A DNA stretch of 64,000 bases from Hydra vulgaris. Lineage: Eukaryota > Cnidaria > Hydrozoa > Anthoathecata > Hydridae. The notes below the pieces were generated by a model. It worked only from the letters and a program-made list of their open reading frames with translations. It was not told where the DNA came from and did not search any database. Positions 50,854 through 61,600 of this stretch are shown here, one piece after another. The stretch is taken from NCBI RefSeq assembly GCF_038396675.1, contig NC_088922.1, positions 70,156,501-70,220,500 of the forward strand. The letters are read 5' to 3'. The position numbers were made by a program, and so were the translations under genes. How positions within the stretch are numbered: the first letter of the stretch is position 1; each line of letters starts with the position of its first letter.

Positions 50854-51129
50854 TCAAACATCTGATAAAATATCTGATATTTCTTCCTTTACACAGTCCA
50901 TTTTTATCAGGTATATTTGCACTCCCTCTTTAACATCAAAATAATGAACTAAAATTGGATACATTTTAATGTCTTTACTTTTCCTCAATTTTGTGATTTT
51001 GTTTGATGATATAGAAGTATATAATGCCATTTTGATATTTATATAAATCTTTAAATACTTTTTCATAAGCACTAATTTTATTACAATAAACTGCAAAGCT
51101 TTATTTATAATAAATGGGAAAAAAATCAT
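50854..51129 (-). pseudogene. hAT-related transposase fragment
   Basis: The 91-codon frame includes MYPILVHYFDVKEGVQIYLI, then KMDCVKEEISDIL. This matches the block ..FPIVVRYFD..KG.Q..LIE.....ETSE.I.. of hAT-like, BED-finger-type transposases as I know them. No DDE or hATC motif or inverted repeats were seen nearby, so it is a small remnant. Confidence 0.4.
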
Positions 51130-51805
51130 TACAAAGCAAAATTTGCATAAATTGTGTGCATTCTTATTATTGAAGTTAAAAAATGTTTCAAAATAATTTT
51201 TTTTTCTTCATTAATAGGAATTGAACATTTTTTTTATGTTCACGAGAATTTAATTCATTTATTTTTTTATTTTTATTGGAATTAAATTCATTTAGTTTCT
51301 TAATTATATTTAAGTAATTTATTTTATTAAATAACTTTATTTAAAAGAATTTTATTTGCTTAATTTTTTACAAACACATAAACCCCAAACGCATAAAACT
51401 AAAAAGCATAAAATTTAAAAACCATTAACTCTAGTTTTTAATACATTACCTATTGATTGTTTTTATATGGTTATTATACGTTTTATAAAATGTTATAAAT
51501 AAATTCATTCTTCTAAATAAAAATTAATTGCTTAAGGTAAAACTCATATATAGAGTAATTTTAAGAATTTTCTTTTATTGACTTTTATTTAATAAAAAAA
51601 AAAGTTCAAAGAGCTTGGACTTACCTTCAAGAGAGAAAAAATTGCATTAAAATTAATAAAGTTTTCGCAATATTTGAATTAGTTAAGTAAATCATCAGGT
51701 AAATTTAAAAATAAAGCACACAGTACAGTGTTAAGAATAAAACAAAGCACACAACACTATATTAAGAATAAAACAACTTCAAGTTGCAATAGTCTAAAGG
51801 TATTA
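51130..51805. other. AT-rich intron sequence, no gene
   Basis: ACACAGTACAGTGTTAAGAATAA and CACACAACACTATATTAAGAATAA-like words form a short doubled unit at about 51718-51776. Nothing else supported. Confidence 0.45.
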
Positions 51806-51963
51806 ACCATCACATCCCTTGTAGTACTGAGTACTGGTACCCAGGTACTGAGCTCAACTTGTTTCTCTGTACAGCAGTTTTATTGACAAACAAGGTTCGT
51901 GTTTTAGAGTTAAAGAGTTGGGAGAGGGTTGTAAACACATTCAAACAGCCTCCTCGACTGCAG
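51806..51963 (+). mobile_element. tRNA-derived SINE, copy 2 (head truncated)
   Basis: Shares CTCAACTTGTTTCTCTG, ACAAACAAGGTTCGTGTTTT and GAGTTGGGAGAGGGTTGT with copy 1. Most of the tRNA-like head is missing; GTACTGA is locally repeated near 51823-51850. Confidence 0.75.
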
Positions 51964-52138
51964 AATTTACTATAATTGAAGCAAGTTCTTTGTATATATT
52001 GCTGTCTTTAAAAGTGGTTTTTCTTCTTCAAGATTAGAAATTTAGTGATTTGTTGGGCAACTTTATTTGCCAAAATGCATAAAATAAAATGTATAGATAT
52101 AAAATTTATAAAATGCAATATAAATCTATATATAATCT

Positions 52139-53745
52139 ACCTGAATCATTTACTTTCTCTACTCGAACAACTCGAATCCTTTATCTTCTCTATTCAACTT
52201 ATGTCTTGTTTCTGATCCTAGTCAGTGCTCAGTTTCTCCACATTCACCCTTAGGTGCTTCTGATCACAGTTTGATCTCTCTAAAACTCTTATTTCATTCT
52301 TCTTCATCATCTTAATCCCCCTATCATCGTACCTCTTACAACTACCTTAAGCTGACTGGGACTCTTTCTGTGTTTTCTTCGCAATGGCCCTTGGGTAGAA
52401 ATCTTTCTTCTTCCTGTTGACAAATGTGCTTCTTACATAACTTCATGGATTCAGGCTGGCATGGAATCTTTTGTTTCCTCTTGACAATTCCAGGTCAAGC
52501 CTCACTCTTCTCCATGGCTTTCCTCGCATTGTGCTGCTGCAATTGCCAATTGAAACCATTACTTCCATATCTATCAGCAAAACAATTCTCCAGAAAACAG
52601 ATGTCTGTTTATTACTGCTAGAAACAATTGTTCGCTGATGATACTACCACTTATTCTTGTCATGATAAGAAGCCGACTCTCTAATTGCTTGGAGGGGGTA
52701 TCTGAGCTTGAAAAAGATATCACTTCTGCTACAGCATGGGGCTCACAGTGGCTGGTGAACTTTAATTCAGATTTTTAAATTCAATTTTTTTTGGCCAATC
52801 CTTATCACAATAATTTAGATCTTCCTATATTTATGAACTGTAATGTACTCGATGAGTCATCCACTCTTCATCTTCTTGGATTAACTCTTACTTCCGATCT
52901 TTCTTAGAAACCTTATATTAAATCCATTGCAAAATTAGCATCTGCTAAGGTTGCATCTCTTTATCATGCATTCTTCTTTCTTACTCTGGATTCTATTCTT
53001 TATCTCTATAAATCTCAAATCCGTCCTTGTATGGATTACTCTTGCTATATCTGAAGTGGATCTTTTTTTTTTGTTATTCACCTCCTCAAGGCCGAGAAGG
53101 CCACTACAGATAAAGAGGCTACTTAATAGTGGTTATAACCCTCTCTCAACTCTATAACTCCGAAACACGAACCTTGACAAACAAAGCCGCTGCGTGGAGA
53201 AACAAGTTAAGCGCAGTACTACCAGGGATGTGGTGGGGATCAAACTCAAAACCTCTTGCTTATGAAGCGAGCACTTTACCACTACACCACTACTGCATTG
53301 ACCGCATTACTGGATCTTCAAATGATGTCCTTTTTATTTTTGACAAAATACAAATATGCATTGTCACATTGTCATAATGTTGCTTCTCTTTCTCTTTTCT
53401 ATAAGTACTATAATGGGCACTGCTCTAAAGAGCTAGCGTCTCATGTGCCAACTACTAAAATTAGTTCTCTTGTTACTCGTCGTTCAATTAAGTTTCATCC
53501 TTTTCTGTGACTGTTCCTAAGTGCTCCAAAAATTCTTATTCCTTTATTTTTTTCCTTGAACATCAGTTCTTTGGAATTCGCTTCCTTCATCTTGCTTTCC
53601 TTATTTACATAATTTGCAATCCTTTAAGTTGTCTGTCAATCGTTATCTTGCTCTACATTCTTCATCTTTTCTCTTCCAGTAACTTCCAACTCTAATTAGT
53701 GGTTGCTTGCAGCCTTGTTGGAAGCAAAGATGTTAAAAAAAAAGC
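52139..53745 (+). mobile_element. LINE I (LINE F family), internally deleted
   Basis: Starts in the endonuclease C-terminus (..LLSLLEQLESFIFSI.., SVSPHSPLGASDH in a shifted frame near 52225-52275) and the linker (GWHGIF.., IPGQASLFSMAFLA). At about 52600 it jumps from linker sequence straight to LFADDTTTYSC (about 52630), so most of RT is deleted. The C-terminus (LASHVPTTK, RRSIKFHPF) and the short 3' UTR with GGTTGCTTGCAGCCTTGTTG and A-tail end at 53745. A minus-strand SINE interrupts the ..YIWSGSSN.. codons. Confidence 0.85.
53063..53312 (-). mobile_element. tRNA-derived SINE, copy 3, inserted in LINE I
   Basis: The most complete copy. On the minus strand: box A-like TGGTGTAGTGGTAAAGTGC, anticodon arm CTCGC-TTCATAA-GCAAG (CAT, Met-like), box B-like GGTTTTGAGTTTGATCCC, then the SINE body, ending in an A-tract (T-run at 53065-53073). 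TGGATCTT flanks both sides (about 53058 and 53311), a target duplication made from the LINE sequence. Confidence 0.9.
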
Positions 53746-54369
53746 CTTTAGTTTAGTCTTGTGTCAAATGGCTGTCTTGTACATTATATATCCAGAAACT
53801 TTCTCTTTTTCTTCTAAAATAACAACTATTATAATATAGGAGTTTATAAATATTTTTGAGAAAGTATAAAGTTCCTAAGTTTGTTTCATTTTCTTTTAAA
53901 CATCTTAGTTATGTATTAGGCAAGAATCTTTTCTGCATTGTTTTTTTGCATACAAGTCATTCTAAAATTTTCTCTAAAATACTAATATCTCTCAAATGCA
54001 ACCCTTATACAACCAGTGTTACATGCTGCAAATAATCAAATGATAAATCATACAACTACCATTTTTTATAGCTATGTAACATATTAATGGTTCATATGCA
54101 ACCAGCTTATCATGTTGTTTACATTAATTTTTAAATCCCACTTTTTTGTGCCTCCTAAAAATTTTTAGACACTTTTTAGAACAGAAAAAATCTAAATTTA
54201 TAGCCCAATTTTTTTTATTAACGTGTTAAGTTAAAGGATTATTTTTATAATTTGCTTTTATCTTTACTTTTTTTTCAATTTTCTTTACAAATGCTTTTTA
54301 TTTGTTTTTTACTTTATTTTTATTTTTAAATTCTAGCTTAAAAGTTACATTTATGTCGCATTAAAAAAA
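53746..54369. other. AT-rich intron sequence, no gene
   Basis: Nothing recognised; the last part may include decayed upstream sequence of LINE J. Confidence 0.45.
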
Positions 54370-54447
54370 ACTATTTTGCCTAAGTAACAGCATGGATTTT
54401 CTAGAAAAAATAACTATTGTACAAACCTTATAGAATCTATGGACCTA

Positions 54448-54528
54448 ATTTTTCTTTTCCAGTAACTTCCAACTCTAATAGTTGTTGCTTGTAGCCTTGT
54501 TGGAAGTAAAGATGTTAAAAAAAAAAAA
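54448..54528 (+). mobile_element. About 80-bp LINE F 3' tail nested in LINE J
   Basis: TTTTCCAGTAACTTCCAACT, then GTTGCTTGTAGCCTTGTTGG and AAAGATGTTA followed by an A-tract, is the LINE F family 3' end. It separates ..LIESMDLI from ..LEDNLSVD of LINE J, so it is an extremely short 5'-truncated insertion. Confidence 0.8.
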
Positions 54529-55522
54529 ACTCAGGTATTGGAAGATAATTTATCAGTAGATATCATTTTCCTAGCTATAAAAAAAGCTTTCGATTCCATA
54601 CCTCACAACAGATTGCGCCTTGAACTAAAAAGTTACGGATTTAACAATAAAGCACTTAGATGGTGCAGAAATTTTGTATGTAACAGTGGGATATGTTGTT
54701 TGCAACAGCAATTTTTCAAATTGGTCTTCAGTTACAAGTGGAATACCACAAGGCTCTGTCTTGGGTCTGTTTATGTTTACTGTTTATATAAACAACTTAC
54801 CGAATGGTTTATCAAATAATATGTAATGCTATGCTAATAATATAAAACTAATTGATATGATTAGATCAAATTCAGATATAGAAAAGACTCAAACAGATCT
54901 AAACAAAATAATGACATGGTCAAAATTATGGCTATTAAAAATAAATAATAGCAATCGCAAACACTTGCATATAGGTAGAAAAAATACTAATTATATAACA
55001 ATACATAACAACACAATGTATGATTCAGTGGTAAACAGAGTTGAACTCCCAGAAACCCATAATTGGAAAAGATTTAAGAATTATGATTTCAAACAACTTA
55101 AATGGTCTAGTCAAGTTAATTATGTGTCTGGTAAAGCTAATATAATGTTAGGAATAATAAAACATTCATTTAAAAAATCAAACATAAGCGCGTCTAAACT
55201 ATTATACACCTCTCTTGTAGGACCGTATCTAGACTATGCAAGTTCAGTGTGGCATCTTTACTTAGAACAAGACAAAAAAATAATTGAAACAGTACAACGT
55301 AAAGCAATGTGAATATAACGTCTTTTAGGGAAAAACTATGAAACTAGACAAATCTACTTTAAATAAACGGCTCTTGAAAAAAGACGCGAACGTAATGACC
55401 TAATCTAATTTTACAAAATAGTAAAAAATATAGATAATTTAACCTTGGAATACCCACCTGGTAACAGCTTCAAATATAGGAAGTCATAAAATGAGGTTTG
55501 ATAGACAATAAAATTTTTTTTT

Positions 55523-55558
55523 TTCATAACATGATTTTTTAACAAATCATGTTATGAA
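55523..55558. repeat. Hairpin in the LINE J C-terminus
   Basis: TTCATAACATGATTT (55523-55537) is inverted at 55544-55558. The right arm encodes NHVMN of the expected protein; the left arm is an extra inverted copy. Confidence 0.8.
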
Positions 55559-55966
55559 CAGATGGAATAACTTAGATCAAAGTATTGTAGATTCTAAAAG
55601 GTTTAAAGAGTTTAAATCAAAGTTAGACTTGTTTTTAACATAAATCGGCTGTTAAAACCTTGATTACCTAGGCTCCATACATTGCTATTGTACATGTACA
55701 CAGTTATTATTTAATAAATAAAATAAATTTGCTTTAAATCCAGCACAGTTTTTAATTTGTTAAGTTTTTGTTATATTTTGTATAAGTCTAAATATAGGTT
55801 TGACAGAAATTGAAATTAAAATTAAAAATAAAAAATTATAATTTTTTGAAAGTGTCTTGTATAAAAAAATATTGTAGTTTTTCTGACCCTCCAAAAGCTA
55901 AACTGCCTGGAGATAGAATCAAGTTGCATTTAATAAAGCAATTTATAATATTTTTATTTTTTCGGT

Positions 55967-56065
55967 CCCTGTCAGTTCCCTGGTAGTATTGTGCTTAACT
56001 TGATTCTCTAAGCAGAAGTCTTGTTTGGTCAAAGTGTTTTGGAAGAGCACAATGACATTTAAAAG
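55967..56065 (+). mobile_element. tRNA-derived SINE fragment, copy 4
   Basis: TCCCTGGTAGTATTGTGCTT, AACTTGATTCTCTAAGCAG and TTGGTCAAAGTGTTTTGGAA match the SINE body with many changes; head and tail are missing. Confidence 0.55.
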
Positions 56066-56891
56066 AAAATAATCAAAAAAAGAAAAGAGCATTTTTGACC
56101 ATAGCGGCATCTTTGGGCCTTGGGAAAGTAAGAAAATATTTAAAACAAAAACAAACTAAAACATGTAATTTACTGAGCAATACTATCTAATTGTCTGTTA
56201 TTCTTGAAAAAGTCTTAAAAAGTCCCAGAAACTATAATCATTAATGAAATGAATATTATTAAAAATCAGCGAAAACCCCAAAAAGGACTCTGGAAGTCCA
56301 AAAATAATTATTTCTTTCCTAGTTTGTGGTTTCCAGGAATTCCAAAGTGGGTTATGGACTACTTTTAGGGAAAAGTAAGGATGTTTTGTTTTGAGAAACA
56401 ATTAAATTTTAATTCCAGAGTCCTTTCAAATGAAGGCGGCAAAGACTACAGGACTCCATGACTCCACGCTAAAAAACAAAAGGTTTCAAGTCATTAAATT
56501 TCATGAATACTTTTCTTATTACAGATCATAAGTCACTTAACATTATTAGAGCTCCTGGACAACAGAGACCAAGAAAAAGAAAAAGATATAAAACCAAAAT
56601 CATTTTGGGACTCTGCATTTGCTGTTAAAAATTATCAGGTTTATTTGTAAAAAAGATGTTTTGGCATATCAGCATTAAGATTATTATAACAAAGACCCAT
56701 TGATTACAAATTTGAAGTAATTAATGAAAACTTGTAGTAAACTAACTATATTTTCTATTTAAAAAAAAAAATTATTTATTTTAAACATCTTGTAAATCTG
56801 AGTAAAAATAATGTAGTTTTCAAATGTTTTAATAAAATTGTTAATGCATTTATTTGCCTAATATTTTATATGTAAAAGTATTATCTTATAG
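56066..56891. other. AT-rich intron sequence before exon 2
   Basis: No element recognised. The 67-codon frame on the minus strand (56198-56401) has no known motif. A T-rich stretch leads to the TTATAG acceptor of exon 2. Confidence 0.5.
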
Positions 56892-57161
56892 AATTCAAAA
56901 GCTTACAGCCGTCGCTACAATACTTTTCTAAGAAAAAATGGAATTTCTATGTCACTTTGTCAAATACGATGGGAAACAATTGCTTTTAATCGTATTGTTT
57001 TAAGAATTGGGCGTTGGCGACCATATTTTTTAAAGATTTGGTTTAATTGTGGTGTTTTCTTTGGAGTGGCTAGTATGTTTGGATCTACAGTTCTTTTAAC
57101 TATGGTGTTATTGGGTGCTCTTTTTGCAGAAAAAAACCATGATCAACTATTGCAACCAATG
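56892..57161 (+). CDS. MBTPS2: Site-2 protease (MBTPS2-like), exon 2
   Basis: 90 codons between a TTATAG acceptor and a GTAACA donor, phase 0 on both sides. The translation NSKAYSRRYNTFLRKNGISM, SLCQIRWETIAFNRIVLRIG, RWRPYFLKIWFNCGVFFGVA, SMFGSTVLLTMVLLGALF aligns along its length with human MBTPS2 residues after the first membrane segment: ..[33 protein letters not shown], then ..[20 protein letters not shown]. It supplies the cytosol-facing linker and second membrane segment. The catalytic HEIGH and the second zinc-site exons were not found in the window and should be downstream of 64000. Recognition is from the conserved pattern NG.S....IRW.T..FNR...WFN.G..FG..AM. Confidence 0.85.
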
Positions 57162-58439
57162 GTAACAATGATATTTTGTAAAATTTATAAATTTATTTAT
57201 AGTTAAACAATAAAAAGTGATTTTTTAGTTTTCTAATTTTTTTCTGACAACATTTTTATTGAACACTTTAATTTTATTAAATATAAAACTAATCAAAAAT
57301 ATCATCCCTATAGAGTCATTAATAATATGCTATTGAGTTTTTTTTAGTGCCATAAATCATAAATCATTTTAAACACATCATAAAGGAATGTTTTAATTGA
57401 AATGATGAAAATGTTTCAGCAAATTATAATTAAAATGTTTTAGATGTGGGTCTAAATAATATGTCAATTTAATAAAAGGATTTTTAAAAAGAGACAAGTA
57501 AAATATCATTGATTGAAACCATGTGAGGAATTATTCTGTTAATGGTAATTAAACAGGAAAAAAAGAGAACAGACTTTCCTTTATTTTTAACATATAAAAC
57601 AAATTAAAACAAATTATAGGACACTGGTCAAATCTAGATCATTTAGGTTGAAAAGTTGGTTACTTTGAAAGATTTTAATGCGAAAAAGTTTTGGGACTAA
57701 CATAGAGATAAAATTGTGAAAAGAAGAAAGTATTTGGTGTATGCGCAATAATATAGTTAATTTTTAAATGGGGTTGTGGTAGGTTTTGCCTGTCTCATCA
57801 TTTTCTTTTTCTTTTTTTATATTTTAAACTGTCATAAAAAATATCAAAATTTATTGATAGATTTCAAGTTTCAATAAAAGTTATTTTGGCATTCCGAAGA
57901 TATGACCATTTAATAATAGAATAAATTAAGTTTACTTTACATGATTTACACCTTGTTTATACACACTATAATGTATGATATAATATAATACAATATACAA
58001 TATTATATGGCATAGTATAACATAATCTGCAGTATAATATTATTTTGTATGGTACAATATGGTAAATATCTCTGTAATATAATATAGTTTTATCTGTGGA
58101 TATCTGTATAATATAATATAACATTAATGATATAATATAATGTAATAAGTTTTCATTTGTTTTTAATTTTCCTAAATTAATGTTTTAGCTAAAAGTCATC
58201 ACATACAAAAAAATTAAAATGGTATTTTATAATATGAGAGTTTATTTTATTTGCTTAAATGTTACCTATATGTTTGCTTAAATGTTATATATGTTGCTAT
58301 GGCATCAGCATAGCCTTCATAGACTAACATGTGTTTTCTGTGAATTTGAATGATATCTTTGTGAAACAGTTTTAGGTTCAATAAATATTTAATTGAATAT
58401 TTTTTTAATTATATATTTTTTATTTTTTTATTCTAATTC
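57162..58439 (+). other. Start of site-2 protease intron 2, AT-rich
   Basis: No further exon recognised. Degenerate ATATAATATAATA units fill about 57960-58150. Confidence 0.5.
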
Positions 58440-59006
58440 ACTCTCAACAAGGCTGCAAGCACTATTAAGTTAAAAGTTACTAGAAAAAAAAGATTAGAGT
58501 TATAGAGCAAGGTAACTGTTTACAGAAGACTTAAATAGGTGGAGGTTGTATGAATCAGGAAAACATAAAGATAGTAGAGAGTTCCAAAGGGTTGAAGTAC
58601 GGGAGAAAAAACTAGACAAATAAAAGTTTTTAGAGCATGCAGGGACAGATACAGTGAAAGAATGAGACTTTGCTGAATAGCAAGTCAAGCAAGAGTGAGT
58701 TTTAGTTGATTGAATTAGATAGCTCCTTTGAGCAGACCATGATAGTATTTGTAGAAAATAGTTAGAGATGCAACATTAAAATGATGGGAAAGAGGCTCAA
58801 ACTCAGCGGATAGAGGGGGCCCAACTATGTTTACAATACATTTTTGGACCTTGTCAGGAAGAGATCATCATTAGAAGAACCAGTCCAAATATGACAACAG
58901 TATTTTATACAGGGACAGATAAGAGATTTGTAGAGGTAGACTATGGAATCAGGAGATAGAAAATGGCGAGCACAATAAAGAAAAGCAACCTTAGCAGATG
59001 CTAATT

Positions 59007-59080
59007 AAGCATCTGACCCTGACAAGGTTGTATAAATAACCCTGATAAAGGGTTGTATAGATAACCCTGACAAGGTTGTG
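59007..59080. repeat. AACCCTGACAAGGTTGT triplication in LINE K
   Basis: About three units of 24-26 bp with ACCCTGAYAARGKTGT within RT C-terminal sequence of LINE K. The core CCCTGACAAGGTTG is identical to the end of the telomere-like array at 47915-47928. Confidence 0.8.
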
Positions 59081-60659
59081 TAAATGGTTTCCATGAAAGG
59101 TCAGTAGTAAACCATAATCCGAGAAGATGTAAAGAAGTGGACTCAGGGAGAGTGTTGTCATTCATTAATGTAGGAATGTCGACAGTATTGCTATAGTTGT
59201 TTGCAGTAAATAACTACTTTTTTTTGGAGTTAAAATTTGCAAGCCACTGTGAGCCTTAATCTGTTACAGAAGTGAGATCAGCTTCAAGATAGGCCGCCTG
59301 TTCTAAGCGATCGAAAAGAGAAGACTTTTTGTCAAGATGAGTATAAAGTTGAGTAAAAAAGTTAAGTCATCAGCAAAAAGGGCTACTTTAGATGAAAGGT
59401 TTGAAGAAGATCATTAATGTAGAAAAGAAACAAAACAGGGCTAAGGAAATGGGTGAGGCACCCTAGAAGCTACTGAAATGAAGTTGAGTGTTAGCCTTTG
59501 AGGATGACTTTAATAAGCGGTGAGAAAAAAATGATTTAATAATCTCTAGAACTTTTCTGAAAACACCATATGAAACAAGTTTATGGAGAAGATCAGCATG
59601 TCAAACATGTCCAAAGTCTTAGATATGTCAAAAGTAATAGTCCTAGCCTCTCTGCCTCCTTTAAATGCGCAATAAAATCTTTCAGTCACAGCAGTTAGCA
59701 AGTCATGCGTAGAGTGAGAGGATCGAAAACCTTATTGATTTTCTGGCAATAAGTTATTTGAATCAAGATGGTATGTGAGAAATTTGTTGATGAAAGACTT
59801 TGTTAATAACAGAAAGAAGACTGATTGGACGATAGTTGGAGGGTTCAGAATGTTCCCCGGAGTTTTTGAAGATTAAAACAACAGATGCCATTTTCCAGCA
59901 GGCAGGAAAACAAGGCTCAGTCAAGCGCTTATTAAATACTTTGAAAAGAACACTTATTAAATACTTTAAAAGAGTGTTTTAGAGAACACTTTTGTAAGAC
60001 TATGGAAGTAATATTGTCAAGACCGCAAGCGGTAGAAGAGTTTAATTGAAATATGACTTTTACAACAGAAGCTGGAGTGATTAGAATGTCTAATAACACG
60101 TCAGCCTCCTTAATTGGAATGGAAGGAAGAGAATGGCATCAAGATTTAAGAGTTGAATTTGAAGAAAAATTTTTTGCAAATAGTTCTGCCTTATCCTTGG
60201 GAGAGATAATAAGATCAGTTCCATAAATAAGAGCTGGAATGTTTGATCTACCCTTGTTAATGACGCTGTTGAAGATTTTCCAAAAGTGCCTAGAGTCTAA
60301 CTTCTGAGATAAGTTGGGAGATTTAGTGAACTGAGAATAATGGAGCTTATCATCAGGCAACACTTTTTTACATTGATTTCTTGCAATAATTAATAGCCTT
60401 TTTTTTTCAAGAGTTTTCTTTTGGAAAAGATAAAAAAAAGCTACGATTAGATGTAGCAGCTGCACAAGAATATGAAAACCATGGAGTATAATTAGGCTTG
60501 CCTTTGAACTGACGAGAAGGAATAAAAGTTTCCATTCCTGTTAAAGGAATTAGTGCCAGCAGGGTCAGTGGTGTTAGAGCCTAGCCCTTCAGCCTGATGA
60601 GTATTAAAGTCACTAATAACAACAATGTTGGCAGAGGGTTAGAGAGAGAGGGCATGGTC

Positions 60660-60850
60660 AATTTGATCAGAAATTATATCTAAAAGAATATCAGATCAAA
60701 AATTACATCTCAGATTAGATGAATTACATCTCAGATTATATTTACATACAGAAATTACATCTCAGATTAGATTACATCAGATCAGAAGTTACATCTCTGA
60801 AAATCAGATCAGAAATTACATCTAAAAGATCAGAAATTCTAAATGAGTGC
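60660..60850. repeat. AGATCAGAAATTACATCTC minisatellite in LINE K
   Basis: At least six partial units combining ATCAGA, AAATTACATCT and CAGATTA in varying order. They lie inside endonuclease sequence, where related copies have a single ATCAGAAAT(A/T)A.AT word, so it expanded locally. Confidence 0.75.
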
Positions 60851-61259
60851 AGCCTTAGCAAGAAGATCGATAAAGAACAAAGAGAAAGGTTATAGAGTGA
60901 AGAGGTGCTAAGCGAAAGCACATAAAAGAATGATCAAAGGAATTCTAATTTTACGACAAATAGGTGAATTGCTGCACATGTATATAATTAAATTGGTCTT
61001 ACTAAGAGCAAGCAAGTCTGGTGAATTTCGCAAAATTGTAAAATTCAACTAATGGAAGGTTGTTTGCAAACCACAAATATTTGTAAAAGATATATTAAAA
61101 CAGTTAGGTGGTGGGAACAGTTTTTTATGTTTAAAATTTTGGTTTACTTGATTAATTTGTAAAATATATTAATATAAAACATATCAAACATTTAAATAAA
61201 ATGATTTTAACAGTTCAACAATTTGATGATAAGAAGAAAAATTATTTAATATAATTTTC

Positions 61260-61600
61260 TCTAAATGCGACAGACTTTTACTCTTCTAGTTTTTTTTCCC
61301 GCACTTCCCCATTGGATCTCTCTCCAGTTTGGACAAAGCAAACAATAATTATTTAGATATACCATAATTGCTTATTATATTTATTCAAATTTTACTTTTG
61401 TAAAACAATTTTTCATGCAGAAGATTGGAACTCTCTCCAATCTTCATGTTTTTCTGACTCATACAACCTTCAACTTTTCAAGTCTTCTGTCAACCATTTC
61501 CTTGCTCTTCAACTTTCTTTTTTTTCTAGTAACTCTTAACTTAATAGTAATTATTTGCAATCTTGTTGATACATCAATTGCAAGAAATGTGAGATACAAC
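61260..61600 (+). mobile_element. LINE F family 3' fragment
   Basis: Frames give ..SYNLQLFKSSVNHFLAL.. (about 61455-61515), and the end TTTGCAATCTTGTTGATACA resembles the 3' end of the LINE F family. Strongly diverged. Confidence 0.55.

Larger units (their letters stand above)
54370..55735 (+). mobile_element. LINE J, RT and C-terminus (LINE E type)
   Basis: QHGFSRKNNYCTNLIESMDL (about 54390-54445) is cut by a LINE F tail and resumes VLEDNLSVDIIFLAIKKAFD-SIPHNRL (54535). SGIPQGSVLG and YIN.LPNGLSNN follow in shifted frames, then 54857-55312 carries SDIEKTQTDLNKIMTWSKLW, NIMLGIIKHSF and LLYTSLVGPYLDYASSVWHL. The end NHVMNRWNNLDQ..VDSKRFK lies at about 55545-55610, with a hairpin insertion (55523-55558). 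Several stops and frameshifts; dead. Confidence 0.82.
47344..56891 (+). other. MBTPS2: Intron 1 of the site-2 protease gene
   Basis: About 9.55 kb between a GTGAGA donor and a TTATAG acceptor. It contains telomere-like repeats, LINE H, I and J, SINE copies and MITE-like sequence, in both orientations. No other exon was recognised inside. Confidence 0.6.
58440..61045 (-). mobile_element. LINE K (LINE F family), endonuclease and RT, inactive
   Basis: Minus strand: QNSPDLLALSKTN (about 61020), VISDFNTHQAEGLGSNTTDP (about 60610), then a 108-codon linker block (60465-60139) with KKRLLIIARNQCKKVLPDDK, DSRHFWKIFNSVINKGRSNI and SPKDKAELFAKNFSS. RT: STACGLDNI-type region (about 60030), KVALFADDLT (about 59375) and the C-terminus SLCFPDSYNLHLFKSSVNSY (about 58520). 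The short 3' UTR (GTGCTTGCAGCCTTGTTGAG) ends near 58440. It is inserted in or beside the site-2 protease intron in reverse orientation. Many breaks plus local tandem repeats. Confidence 0.82.
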
